DNA of 64,000 bases from Stutzerimonas kunmingensis. GTDB lineage: Bacteria; Pseudomonadota; Gammaproteobacteria; Pseudomonadales; Pseudomonadaceae. A program made the position numbers and the translations under genes. Under the pieces are notes generated by a model. That model did not search any database. It had not been told where the DNA came from and was given only the letters and a program-made list of their open reading frames with translations. The stretch covers positions 79,619 to 143,618 of the forward strand of contig NZ_JACXXG010000008.1 in the NCBI RefSeq assembly GCF_014764705.1, written 5' to 3'. This document shows positions 24,037-34,392 of this stretch, in pieces (the first letter of the stretch is position 1; the number at the start of each line of letters is the position of its first letter).

Positions 24037-24897
24037 CTAGCTGCTCGCCCCCGTCTTGCCACGCTTGCTCGACTTCGCCGGCTCGGCCGCCGCGCCCGCG
24101 TCACCTTTCAGGGTTATCCAGGTAGGCGCATGGTCACTGGCATGTTCCTGGTCACGTACCCAGCGATCGACGCCGGCATCCTGCAGCCGCGGCGCAAGGT
24201 CCGGGCTGAGCAGCAGATGGTCGATGCGCAGCCCGGAGTTCTTCTGCCAGTGCTGGCGAAAGTAGTCCCAGAAGGTGTAGATGCGCTCGTCCGGGTACCT
24301 GGCGCGCAACGCGTCGGTCCAGCCCTGCGCCAGCAGGCGCTCGAAACATTCGCGGCTTTCCGGCTGCAGCAGCGCGTCCTTCAGCCAGGAGCGCGGGTTG
24401 TAGATGTCCTCGTCGGTCGATACCACGTTGTAGTCGCCGGCGAGCACCACCGGGTGGCCGCTGGCCAGCAGGCCCGCAGCATGCTCAATGAAGCGCTCGA
24501 ACCAAGCGAGCTTGTAATCAAATTTCGGCCCCGGCTGCGGGTTGCCGTTGGGCAGGTATAGGCAGGCGACAATCACACCCTGCACCGCCGCTTCCAGATA
24601 GCGGCTGTGGCTGTCATCCGGATCGCCCGGCAGCCCGCGGCGGATCTCCAGCGGCTCGCAATCGCGGGCCAGAATCGCCACCCCGTTCCACGACTTCTGC
24701 CCCTGCCAGATGGCGCCATAGCCAGCCGCACGGATGTCGTCGATGGGGAAATCGGCATCCTGCGCCTTGAGTTCCTGCAGGCAGACCACGTCAGGCTGCT
24801 CGCGCGTCAGCCATTCGAGCAGATTGGCCCGACGTGCACGGATGCCATTGATGTTGTAGGTAGCGATTTTCAGACTATCCACAAACGCGTCTCTCAC
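24037..24897 (-). CDS. xthA: exodeoxyribonuclease III
   Basis: 286 residues; AP endonuclease and 3'-5' exonuclease of base-excision repair. Motifs of the endonuclease/exonuclease/phosphatase fold are present: KIATYNINGIRAR at the start, CLQELKAQD with the metal-binding glutamate, LAGDYNVV near 155, and SGLRIDHLLLSP then the final EHASDHAPTW with the catalytic Asp-His. The start is GTG at 24897. The C-terminal tail is short, Ala/Lys-rich and probably disordered. The length and arrangement match the proteobacterial XthA family. Confidence 0.92.
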   Translation of the reverse strand: MRDAFVDSLKIATYNINGIRARRANLLEWLTREQPDVVCLQELKAQDADFPIDDIRAAGYGAIWQGQKSWNGVAILARDCEPLEIRRGLPGDPDDSHSRYLEAAVQGVIVACLYLPNGNPQPGPKFDYKLAWFERFIEHAAGLLASGHPVVLAGDYNVVSTDEDIYNPRSWLKDALLQPESRECFERLLAQGWTDALRARYPDERIYTFWDYFRQHWQKNSGLRIDHLLLSPDLAPRLQDAGVDRWVRDQEHASDHAPTWITLKGDAGAAAEPAKSSKRGKTGASS

Positions 24898-24965
24898 AGG
24901 CGGTTATATCAACCTTAGCTGTGACAGCGCGGTGAGGCTTCCCGATCCGGTGCCAATGATCGAAA

Positions 24966-26324
24966 TCAGGCCGGCGTTTCGGCGAAACGCAGGGTGAATT
25001 CGGTCACCCCGGCGTCGCTGCGAACACTCACCTCGCCGCCATGCAGCTGCATGATCGAGCGCACGATGGCCAACCCCAGGCCGCCGGTATCGCCCGGCTC
25101 GGCGCGCGATGGGTCGCAGCGGTAGAAGCGATCGAACAGCCGCGGCAGATGCTCGGGCGGGATCGGAGGCCCCAGATTGATCACGCTGACCGACCGCCAA
25201 CCTACTCCTGAGCCACTGACGATACGCACCGTGCTGTCACTGACGCCGTAGCGCAACGCATTGGCCAGCAGGTTCGCCAGCGCCCGGCGGATCATCTCAG
25301 GGTCACCGACCAGCTCACCCTCGGTTTCGTCGAGCAGCTGAATGCCGCGCTCTTCGGCGACACCCTCGAAGTACTCGCACAGCTGCTCGACCAGTTCCGG
25401 CAGCGAAAAAGCCTGCCGCGTGATGGCCGCAGCCGGCTGCTCGGCACGAGCGAGAAACAGCATGCTGTCGATCATCCGCGCCAGGCGCTCGTACTCTTCC
25501 TGATTGGACACCAACAGCGCGTGATAGGCCGAGGCATCGCGGTCCTTGTGCAACAGTTGCTGGGTCTGCCCCATGAGATTGCCGAGCGGCGTACGCATCT
25601 CGTGGGCAAGGTCTTCGCTGAAGCGTGACAGCCGCGCGAAGCCCTGTTCCAAGCGATTGAGCATCTGGTTCAGCGCCCCACGCAGCGGCTCCAGTTCGCT
25701 GGGCATCGCCGATTCGTCCAAGCGCAGGTGCAGGTGCTGCACGTCGATCGCCAAGGCCTGCCGGGTCAGGTGACGCACCGGACGCAAGGCGCGCCGACTG
25801 ATCAGCCAGCCAAGCACTGACGCCAGCAGCGCGCCGAGGCTCAACGCCCACCACAGTTTTACGCGATAGGCGGCGAGCATCTGCTCACGCTCAGCGAGCG
25901 TGCGCCCGGCGACCAGCGTCAGCCCCGCTTCGCCCGGCAGGCGCCGCCAGGCCAGCCGCGCGCCATCTGTATCGGTCAGCTCCGCTGCGGCGCCGGACGG
26001 CAATGTCGGAATGGACAGCCGCGCCGGGTTGATCTCGATCAGCGCGCGCCCTTGCGCATCGAGCAGCCAGAGCAGGCTGTCGCGATTACCCAGCATGTTC
26101 TCGTACAGCTGCGGACGTTGCCGTAGCGCCTCGATGCTGGCGCTGTCGTCCAGCAGCGCCTGCATACGCTCCAGTCGACCGAGCAGTGCCTGATCGTCAC
26201 GCCAGCTGATTTCCCGCTCCAGCGAGCGGTACAGATACAGGCCGATGCTGCCCAGCAGCACGCTCGCCACCAGGGCGAAGGCCAGCGCCAAGCGCAGGCT
26301 GAGTGAACGAGGCAACAGGCTCAC
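24966..26324 (-). CDS. heavy-metal-type sensor histidine kinase
   Basis: 452 residues. A membrane helix at the N-terminus (about 10-32) and a second near 165-185 flank a periplasmic sensing region of about 130 residues. HAMP, HisKA and HATPase domains follow. The phosphorylated histidine is in [14 protein letters not shown] near residue 240; [11 protein letters not shown] is the N box and [12 protein letters not shown] the G box. The arrangement is that of CusS/CopS/IrlS and HprS. It overlaps its response-regulator gene by four bases. The pair is divergent from an HbpS-like gene and an exported HiuH, an arrangement recalling E. coli hprSR next to hiuH, so copper or oxidative signals are candidates (inference). 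Confidence 0.9.
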   Translation of the reverse strand: MSLLPRSLSLRLALAFALVASVLLGSIGLYLYRSLEREISWRDDQALLGRLERMQALLDDSASIEALRQRPQLYENMLGNRDSLLWLLDAQGRALIEINPARLSIPTLPSGAAAELTDTDGARLAWRRLPGEAGLTLVAGRTLAEREQMLAAYRVKLWWALSLGALLASVLGWLISRRALRPVRHLTRQALAIDVQHLHLRLDESAMPSELEPLRGALNQMLNRLEQGFARLSRFSEDLAHEMRTPLGNLMGQTQQLLHKDRDASAYHALLVSNQEEYERLARMIDSMLFLARAEQPAAAITRQAFSLPELVEQLCEYFEGVAEERGIQLLDETEGELVGDPEMIRRALANLLANALRYGVSDSTVRIVSGSGVGWRSVSVINLGPPIPPEHLPRLFDRFYRCDPSRAEPGDTGGLGLAIVRSIMQLHGGEVSVRSDAGVTEFTLRFAETPA

Positions 26325-27019
26325 GTGGCGGCTTCCAGCACATAGCCCATACCGCGCACGGTGTGGATGAGCTTGAGCGTATAGGGATCGTCGACCTTGG
26401 CGCGCAGGCGGCGGATCGCCACGTCGACCACATTGGTGTCGCTGTCGAAGTTCATCTGCCAGACCTGCGAGGCGATCTGCGCACGCGAGAGCACCTCGCC
26501 TTGGCGCAGCAGCAACAGGTGCAGCAAGGCGAACTCCTTGTTGGTCAGGCTGATGCGTTCGCCCTGGCGACTGACGCGACGGCGCAACAGGTCCAGCTCA
26601 AGATCAGCAACCTGAAAGCGCTCGACCTCGCGCGGCGGCCCGCGCCGCAGCAGGGTACGTACCCGCGCCAGCAGCTCGGCGTAGGAGAACGGCTTGACCA
26701 GATAGTCGTCTGCGCCCAGCTCCAACCCGCGCACACGGTCTTCCACCGCATCGCGCGCGGTGAGGAACAGCACCGGCGTATGCGCCGAGCGCCTGCGCAC
26801 CACCTGTACCGGCTCCCAGCCGTCGAGCCCCGGCAGCATGACGTCGAGGATGACCAGGTCGAAGGTCTCCTCCTCGATCAGGTATTTGCCATCGACGCCG
26901 TTGCGCGCCACCTCGACGCGATAGCCAGATTCCTCCAGCCCTCGCTTGAGGTAGTCAGCCGTCTTGGCCTCGTCCTCCACCACCAGAATTCGCATCGGAT
27001 CACCTCGCTGATGGCGCAT
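26321..27019 (-). CDS. OmpR-family response regulator (CopR/CusR/HprR-like)
   Basis: 232 residues. The receiver domain starts [20 protein letters not shown] and carries the phosphoacceptor aspartate in [13 protein letters not shown] near residue 53. A winged-helix Trans_reg_C domain follows with [15 protein letters not shown] near 200. The sequence type is close to the heavy-metal response regulators (CusR, CopR, IrlR). Its stop overlaps the start of the kinase gene. A divergent promoter region of about 118 bases separates it from the HbpS-like gene, its most likely target. Confidence 0.92.
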   Translation of the reverse strand: MRHQRGDPMRILVVEDEAKTADYLKRGLEESGYRVEVARNGVDGKYLIEEETFDLVILDVMLPGLDGWEPVQVVRRRSAHTPVLFLTARDAVEDRVRGLELGADDYLVKPFSYAELLARVRTLLRRGPPREVERFQVADLELDLLRRRVSRQGERISLTNKEFALLHLLLLRQGEVLSRAQIASQVWQMNFDSDTNVVDVAIRRLRAKVDDPYTLKLIHTVRGMGYVLEAAT

Positions 27020-27137
27020 AGGTTATGGGAGTGGATGACCAAGCGGCCATTACAAAAGCGTAATGCGCAGGCAACGGTTCTGACGGGCAGGCATCGGCAC
27101 CATGCACCCCGAAGCTCAGCCACCCAAGGAAACCGAT

Positions 27138-27641
27138 ATGCGTACCGCAGCCACACTGTCATTGCTGACGCTGGCATTACTTACCCCGGCCCTAAGCGCC
27201 AACGCCGCCACGCCGGCACCGATCACTCAACAGAACGTCTCGCTGGCCCTGGCCGATGGCCTGATCCAGGCCACGCTGGACCAGTGCCACGCGGAAAACC
27301 GCACGGCGGTGGTCGCTGTGGTCGATCGCGGCGGCAACCTGGTCGCTCTGCGCCGGGACGACAACGTCGGCCCGCACAACACCCTCGCCGCCCAGCGCAA
27401 GGCCTACACCGCGCTGTCGAGCAAGACGCCGACCCGTCTGTTCGCCGAGCGCGCCGCCGCTACGCCGGACGCCGCCAACCTCAATACGCTGGATGAGCTG
27501 TTGCTGCTCGGCGGTGGCGTGCCGCTGAAGGTCGGCGACGAGGTGATTGGTGCCATCGGCGTGGCCGGTGCCGGCGGTGCCAAGAACGACGAGGCCTGCG
27601 CCATGGCCGCCATCGAAAAACTGCTGCCCTCCTCCCACTGA
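27138..27641 (+). CDS. exported GlcG/HbpS-like haem-binding family protein
   Basis: 167 residues starting at ATG 27138 with AAGGA upstream. A signal peptide (about residues 1-24, ending SANAA) directs it to the periplasm. The mature part is a GlcG/HbpS (DUF336) domain with QATLDQCHAENRTAVVAVVDRGGNLVAL near 45-70, LLLGGGVPLKVGDEVIGAIGVAGAGG near 125-150, and the closing DEACAMAAIEKL. Some relatives bind haem and modulate a neighbouring two-component sensor. Adjacency to a divergent sensor pair makes that role worth considering here (inference). Confidence 0.85.
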   Translation: MRTAATLSLLTLALLTPALSANAATPAPITQQNVSLALADGLIQATLDQCHAENRTAVVAVVDRGGNLVALRRDDNVGPHNTLAAQRKAYTALSSKTPTRLFAERAAATPDAANLNTLDELLLLGGGVPLKVGDEVIGAIGVAGAGGAKNDEACAMAAIEKLLPSSH

Positions 27642-27656
27642 GAAAAGGAAAAACCC

Positions 27657-28067
27657 ATGAAAGCACTACGTTCAATCGCTGCCGGCTTGATGCTCAGCGG
27701 CCTGTCCGGTCTCACCCTGGCTGCCGGCAACCCGCTCAGCGTGCACGTGCTGAATCTGGAGAACGGCCTGCCGTCACCGGACGTGCGCGTCACCCTGGAA
27801 CAACGTCAGGGTGATGCCTGGAAATCACTCAATAGTGGCGAGACCAACGCCCAAGGCCGCATCACCGCGCTCTACCCAGAAGGCAAGGCGCTGGAAAAGG
27901 GGACCTACCGCGTCACCTTCATGACTGGCGACTGGTCCGCCGCGCACAAGGCCAGCACCTTTTTCCCCGAAGTTCCGGTGATCTTCGAAGCCGATGGCAG
28001 CGTCGAGCACTACCACATTCCGCTGCTGCTGAGCCCCTATGGCTTCTCCACCTACCGCGGCAACTGA
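27657..28067 (+). CDS. hiuH: periplasmic 5-hydroxyisourate hydrolase paralogue
   Basis: 136 residues with a signal peptide (about 1-22, ending LTLAA). The mature domain is the transthyretin-like HIU hydrolase: SVHVLNLENGLPSPDVRV with the first catalytic histidine, and the terminal HYHIPLLLSPYGFSTYRGN keeping both histidines and the YRG end. It lies 15 bases after the HbpS-like gene, with AAAAGGA before the ATG, so they form an operon. This is the second HIU hydrolase in the window and differs from uraH in being exported, like E. coli HiuH (YedX). Periplasmic urate oxidation products would be its substrate (inference). Confidence 0.9.
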   Translation: MKALRSIAAGLMLSGLSGLTLAAGNPLSVHVLNLENGLPSPDVRVTLEQRQGDAWKSLNSGETNAQGRITALYPEGKALEKGTYRVTFMTGDWSAAHKASTFFPEVPVIFEADGSVEHYHIPLLLSPYGFSTYRGN

Positions 28068-28072
28068 GCCGC

Positions 28073-28981
28073 TCAGCGCACTTCCCAATAGCCCGGTGCG
28101 TTGTAGATGTCCTTCAGGTAGTCGATGAAGAAACGCACCTTGGCTGGCAGGTAGCGCTGCTGCGGGTACACCGCCTGGATGTCGTAGGCCGGCAGCGCGT
28201 ACTCGTCGAGTACCGTGACCAGCTCGCCGCGCTTGAGCTCGGCCTGGATCTCCCAGGTCGAGCGCCAGCCGATGCCCAGGCCCTGCTTGACCCAGTCGAA
28301 CAGCAGTTCACCGTCGTTGCAGTCCAGATTGCCGGCCACGCGGATGGCCACCTGCCTGCCATCGCGCAGAAAGGTCCAGCCGCGTTGCTGCCCGCCCTGC
28401 AGGTTGAAGGCCAGGCAGTTGTGCTCGGTCAGCTCTTCCAATGCCGTCGGCGTACCGTGGCGGGCGAAGTACTCCGGCGAACCGCAGACCACCCGCCTGT
28501 TCGGAAACAGCCGCACCGCCACATAGTTGGGGTCGGTCACCTCGCCGATGCGAATGCCCATGTCGTAACCGTGGCGCACCAGGTCGACCACGCTGTCGGT
28601 GAAGTTGAACGACAGCTGCAGGTCCGGATAGCGCGCCTGGAACGCCGGTGCGTGCGGGCCGATATGTCGCCGGCCGAATGCCGCCGGCGCCGACACCACC
28701 AGATGGCCACGCACCGAAGTGCGGTCATGGCTGATGCTGGCGTCCACCTCGTCGAAATCCTTCAGCAGCCCACGGGCGCGCTCCAGATACTGCTCGCCCA
28801 GATCGGTCAATGACAGCCCGCGCGTCGAGCGGTGCATCAGCTTCACACCCAGATGCCGCTCCAGCGCATCCAGCCGCCGGCCCATCACCACCGGGGTGAC
28901 GTTCTCCTTGTGCGCAGCCGCGGCGAAGCTGCCGCAGTCGGCCACCAGCACGAAGCTGCGCAGGGTCGTATAGCGATCCAT
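28073..28981 (-). CDS. LysR-family regulator divergent from gcl
   Basis: 302 residues starting at ATG 28981, where AGGAG lies upstream; the longer frame runs into gcl regulatory DNA. The LysR helix-turn-helix covers about residues 1-60 (YTTLRSFVLVADCGSFAAAA, then RRLDALERHLGVKL). The substrate-binding domain follows. It is divergent from gcl, with about 109 bases between, so control of the gcl operon by a glyoxylate-related signal is the natural guess. It ends five bases after the hiuH stop, tail to tail. Confidence 0.9.
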   Translation of the reverse strand: MDRYTTLRSFVLVADCGSFAAAAHKENVTPVVMGRRLDALERHLGVKLMHRSTRGLSLTDLGEQYLERARGLLKDFDEVDASISHDRTSVRGHLVVSAPAAFGRRHIGPHAPAFQARYPDLQLSFNFTDSVVDLVRHGYDMGIRIGEVTDPNYVAVRLFPNRRVVCGSPEYFARHGTPTALEELTEHNCLAFNLQGGQQRGWTFLRDGRQVAIRVAGNLDCNDGELLFDWVKQGLGIGWRSTWEIQAELKRGELVTVLDEYALPAYDIQAVYPQQRYLPAKVRFFIDYLKDIYNAPGYWEVR

Positions 28982-29090
28982 TCGATACTCCTGATATCGA
29001 CAGAACTGAAGTCTCGACCAATTCCGCCAGCGAATCCAGGGCGGCATGCTTGAGCCACGTAGAAAAACTATCGAATAAGAGGTGTGATCC

Positions 29091-30872
<1,782 letters not shown>

Positions 30873-30890
30873 TTCGCCCGTAACCACAGC

Positions 30891-30979
30891 CCCGTGGAAG
30901 ACGCTTCGCGGTCTTCCACGGGGCGGCCACCCGTCCTACGTAACCGTTCTTAGGGTGGATATCGCAAAGCATATCCACC
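30891..30979. repeat. composite double-hairpin intergenic repeat, copy 2
   Basis: A perfect 12-base stem CCCGTGGAAGAC/GTCTTCCACGGG (30891-30922) is followed by GGTGGATAT/ATATCCACC (30954-30979). They are the same two modules as at 5501-5577, in reverse order, and sit between gcl and hyi. Confidence 0.7.
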
Positions 30980-31059
30980 GCAACGCAACACCCAGGGTGG
31001 TCACCACACCACCGCAATGCGAAACCGAATGTGATCCCTACAGATCAGGAGAGAGAACC

Positions 31060-31842
31060 ATGCCCCGCTTTGCCGCCAATCTGTCCATGCTGTTCACCGA
31101 GGTCGATTTCCTTGACCGCTTTGCCGCCGCTGCCGAAGCCGGCTTTACCGGCGTCGAATACCTGTTCCCCTACGACTACCCGGTCGAGGAGATCAAGACC
31201 CGGCTGGACGCCAACCAGCTGACCCAGGTGCTGTTCAACCTGCCGGCCGGCGACTGGGCCGGTGGCGAGCGCGGCATCGCCATCCTGCCGGAGCGGGTCA
31301 AGGAATTCCGCGCCGGCGTGGACAAGGCCATCGCCTACGCCAAGGTGCTGGGCAACACCCAGGTCAACTGCCTGGCCGGCATTGCCCCGCGTGGCGCCGA
31401 CCTCGGCCAGCTGGAAATCACCTTTATCGAAAACCTGCGCTACGCCGCGCAGAAGCTCGAGGAAGCCGGCATTCGCCTGGTAATGGAGATGATCAACACC
31501 CGCGACATCCCGCGCTTTTTCCTCAACAACACCTCCCAGGCGCAGGAGATTCGCGGCAAGGTCGGTCACGCCAACCTGTTCCTGCAGTACGACATCTATC
31601 ACATGCAGATCATGGAGGGAGACCTCGCGCGGACCATCGAAGCCAACCTGGACGCGATCAACCATATCCAGCTGGCCGACAACCCGGGCCGTAACGAACC
31701 GGGCACCGGCGAGATCAACTACCACTTCCTGTTCGAGCACCTGGACCGTATCGGCTACCAGGGCTGGGTCGGCTGCGAGTACAAGCCGGCCACCAGCACC
31801 GCCGAAGGCCTCGCCTGGCTGAAGACACACAACGCCATCTGA
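31060..31842 (+). CDS. hyi: hydroxypyruvate isomerase
   Basis: 260-residue TIM-barrel isomerase interconverting hydroxypyruvate and tartronate semialdehyde. The start ATG 31060 has AGGAGAGAG upstream; the frame opens earlier inside the repeat. AP-endonuclease-2-like barrel motifs are visible: FAANLSMLFTEVDFLDRF at the start, EMINTRDIPRFFL near 148, QYDIYHMQIMEGD near 176, and the metal-binding GCEYKPA near 245. It follows gcl and precedes glxR by 28 bases, as in other gcl-hyi-glxR operons. Confidence 0.93.
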   Translation: MPRFAANLSMLFTEVDFLDRFAAAAEAGFTGVEYLFPYDYPVEEIKTRLDANQLTQVLFNLPAGDWAGGERGIAILPERVKEFRAGVDKAIAYAKVLGNTQVNCLAGIAPRGADLGQLEITFIENLRYAAQKLEEAGIRLVMEMINTRDIPRFFLNNTSQAQEIRGKVGHANLFLQYDIYHMQIMEGDLARTIEANLDAINHIQLADNPGRNEPGTGEINYHFLFEHLDRIGYQGWVGCEYKPATSTAEGLAWLKTHNAI

Positions 31843-31870
31843 CCCGAACAGAATTTGAGGAGAAACGACC

Positions 31871-32761
31871 ATGGCTAAGATTGGATTTATCGGCACCGGA
31901 ATCATGGGCAAACCCATGGCAAGCAACCTGCAGAACGCAGGCCACCAGATATTTCTTTCCGAACATCATGACAAGGCACCCGCCGACCTGGTGCAGGCCG
32001 GCGCCATCGCCCTGGCCACGCCGCAGGAAGTTGCGCAGGAGGCCGAGTTCATCATCGTCATGGTGCCGGATACGCCGCAGGTCGAGGACGTGCTGTTCCG
32101 CGACCAGGGCATCGCCGCTGGCGTCGGCCCGGGCAAGGTGGTGATCGACATGAGCTCGATCTCCCCCAGCGCCACCAAGCAGTTCGCCGAGAAGATCAAG
32201 GCGAGCGGCGCCGAGTACCTCGACGCCCCGGTATCCGGCGGTGAGGTCGGCGCCAAGGCCGGCAGCCTGTCGATCATGGTCGGCGGCAGCGAAGCGGCCT
32301 TCGAGCGCGCCCTGCCGCTGTTCCAGGCAATGGGCAAGAACATCACCCGCGTCGGCGAGAACGGCGACGGCCAGACCGCCAAGGTGGCCAACCAGATCAT
32401 CGTCGCGCTGAACATTCAGGCGGTCGCTGAGGCCCTGCTGTTCGCCGCGAAGAACGGCGCCGACCCGGCCAAGGTGCGCGAGGCACTGATGGGTGGCTTC
32501 GCCGGTTCGAAGATCCTCGAAGTGCACGGCGAGCGCATGATCAAGGGCACCTTCGATCCGGGCTTCCGCATCAGCCTGCACCAGAAGGACCTCAATCTCG
32601 CCCTGGCCGGCGCCCGCGAGCTGGGCCTCAACCTGCCCAACACCGCCAACGCCCAGCAGGTGTTCAGCACCTGCGCAGCCATCGGCGGCAGCGGCTGGGA
32701 CCACTCGGCACTGATCAAGGGCCTGGAGCACATGGCCAATTTCTCGATCCGCAAGGAGTAA
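31871..32761 (+). CDS. glxR: 2-hydroxy-3-oxopropionate (tartronate semialdehyde) reductase
   Basis: 296-residue beta-hydroxyacid dehydrogenase reducing tartronate semialdehyde to D-glycerate. The Rossmann glycine motif is at the start (IGFIGTGIMGKPMASNL), the substrate-binding DAPVSGGEVGAKAG lies near residue 120, and the catalytic lysine is in NQIIVALN region near 171. RBS GAGGAG is upstream. The length matches GlxR/GarR exactly. It is co-directional with hyi and ttuD. Confidence 0.94.
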   Translation: MAKIGFIGTGIMGKPMASNLQNAGHQIFLSEHHDKAPADLVQAGAIALATPQEVAQEAEFIIVMVPDTPQVEDVLFRDQGIAAGVGPGKVVIDMSSISPSATKQFAEKIKASGAEYLDAPVSGGEVGAKAGSLSIMVGGSEAAFERALPLFQAMGKNITRVGENGDGQTAKVANQIIVALNIQAVAEALLFAAKNGADPAKVREALMGGFAGSKILEVHGERMIKGTFDPGFRISLHQKDLNLALAGARELGLNLPNTANAQQVFSTCAAIGGSGWDHSALIKGLEHMANFSIRKE

Positions 32762-33088
32762 AGCCTTCGAGCGCACTGAGTCGGGCCTGCGCCCCCACCT
32801 TCAGGGACAGACAGACCAGGTGGTGGGATCAGCGCAACGCTCGGCACCAGTGATGCTCAAAGGGTTGGTGTGCAGATACGCGGGGTCGGAATCATCGCGT
32901 CTCCCCCACGACCAGGGCCCCGCGCGCCTGCACAGCAACCGCCGTCTGCGGACGGCACCTTTTCGATTCGCCCGGCACAAGGAGTCACGGCCCGACTGCC
33001 GGGCGGGTCGATTTCAACCCTTAGCGCTTGCATTGCCGAGCCCTAAGGTCTGCAATCGGCCTCTGCAAAAAGACCCAAGGAGCCAGAG
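32762..33088. other. 327-base gap between glxR and ttuD
   Basis: No gene is supported. A small hairpin GCCGTC/GACGGC (32941-32956) followed by ACCTTTT could terminate glxR transcription weakly. The rest is GC-rich with an AAGGAG ribosome site just before ttuD. No operator from the purine block is visible. Confidence 0.5.
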
Positions 33089-34360
33089 ATGCCCATCGAT
33101 CCCCAAGCCCTGCTGCGCCAGCTGTTCGACAGCGCCATCGAGGCCGCCCATCCGCGCCATGTGCTCGCCGACCATCTGCCCGAAGACCGCAGCGGCCGAG
33201 CCATCGTCATCGGCGCCGGCAAGGCGGCCGCGGCCATGGCCGAAGCCATCGAGAAGGTCTGGGAAGGCGAGCTGTCCGGCCTGGTGGTGACCCGCTATGA
33301 ACATCACGCCGACTGCCGCCGCATCGAGGTGGTGGAGGCCGCACACCCGGTCCCGGACGATGCCGGCGAGCGCGTCGCCCGCCGCGTGCTGGAACTGGTC
33401 AGCAACCTTGAGGAAAGCGACCGGGTGATCTTCCTGCTTTCCGGCGGCGGTTCCTCGCTGTTGGCACTGCCAGCCGAGGGCATCTCGCTGGCGGACAAGC
33501 AGGCGATCAACAAGGCGCTGCTGCGTTCCGGCGCGCACATCGGCGAGATGAACTGCGTGCGCAAGCATCTCTCGGCGATCAAGGGCGGCCGCCTGGCCAG
33601 GGCCTGCTGGCCGGCCAGCGTGTACACCTACGCGATTTCCGACGTGCCCGGCGACGAGGCCACGGTGATCGCCTCCGGCCCCACCGTGGCCGACCCGACT
33701 ACCTCCGCCGAGGCGCTGGCGATCCTCGAGCGCTACCACATCGAGGTGCCGGCCAACGTGCTCGCCTGGCTCGAAGACCCGCGCTCGGAAACGCTGAAAC
33801 CGGGCGATCCGATGCTCTCGAGCAGCCACTTCCAGCTCATCGCCACGCCGCAGCAGTCGCTCGATGCGGCTGCCGAGGTGGCCCGCTCCGCCGGTATCAC
33901 CCCGCTGATCCTCGGCGACCTGGAAGGCGAAGCGCGTGAGGTGGCCAAGGTGCATGCCGGCATTGCCCGCCAGGTGGTGCTGCACGGCCAGCCGATCGCC
34001 GTGCCCTGCGTGATCCTCTCCGGCGGCGAGACCACGGTGACCGTGCGCGGCAACGGCCGTGGCGGACGCAATGCCGAATTTCTGCTCGCCCTCACCGAAA
34101 GCCTGCAAGGCCTGCCGGACGTCTATGCGCTGGCCGGCGACACCGATGGCATCGACGGCTCGGAAGACAACGCCGGCGCACTGATGACGCCGGACAGCTT
34201 CGCCCGCGCCGAGGCACAGTGCCTGCGCGCCGCCGATGCGCTGGCCAACAACGATGGCTACGGCTACTTCGCCGCGCTGGACAGCCTAATCGTCACTGGC
34301 CCCACGCGCACCAATGTCAACGATTTCCGCGCCATCCTGATTCTGCCGCCCTCAGCCTAG
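33089..34360 (+). CDS. ttuD: glycerate 2-kinase (TtuD / MOFRL family)
   Basis: 423 residues, annotated in relatives as glycerate kinase or hydroxypyruvate reductase TtuD. The N-terminal DUF4147 domain has IGAGKAAAAMAEAIE near 45 and FLLSGGGSSLLALP near 115. The C-terminal MOFRL domain has LSGGETTVTVRGNGRGGRNAEF near 310 and ALAGDTDGIDGSEDNAGA near 350. It phosphorylates glycerate to 2-phosphoglycerate, joining the pathway to lower glycolysis. RBS AAGGAG is upstream. The pyruvate kinase gene starts 32 bases after it, so the pair is probably one operon. Confidence 0.92.
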   Translation: MPIDPQALLRQLFDSAIEAAHPRHVLADHLPEDRSGRAIVIGAGKAAAAMAEAIEKVWEGELSGLVVTRYEHHADCRRIEVVEAAHPVPDDAGERVARRVLELVSNLEESDRVIFLLSGGGSSLLALPAEGISLADKQAINKALLRSGAHIGEMNCVRKHLSAIKGGRLARACWPASVYTYAISDVPGDEATVIASGPTVADPTTSAEALAILERYHIEVPANVLAWLEDPRSETLKPGDPMLSSSHFQLIATPQQSLDAAAEVARSAGITPLILGDLEGEAREVAKVHAGIARQVVLHGQPIAVPCVILSGGETTVTVRGNGRGGRNAEFLLALTESLQGLPDVYALAGDTDGIDGSEDNAGALMTPDSFARAEAQCLRAADALANNDGYGYFAALDSLIVTGPTRTNVNDFRAILILPPSA

Positions 34361-34392
34361 ACCGAGGGCGCTCACCTGCCAGCGAGCCCGCC

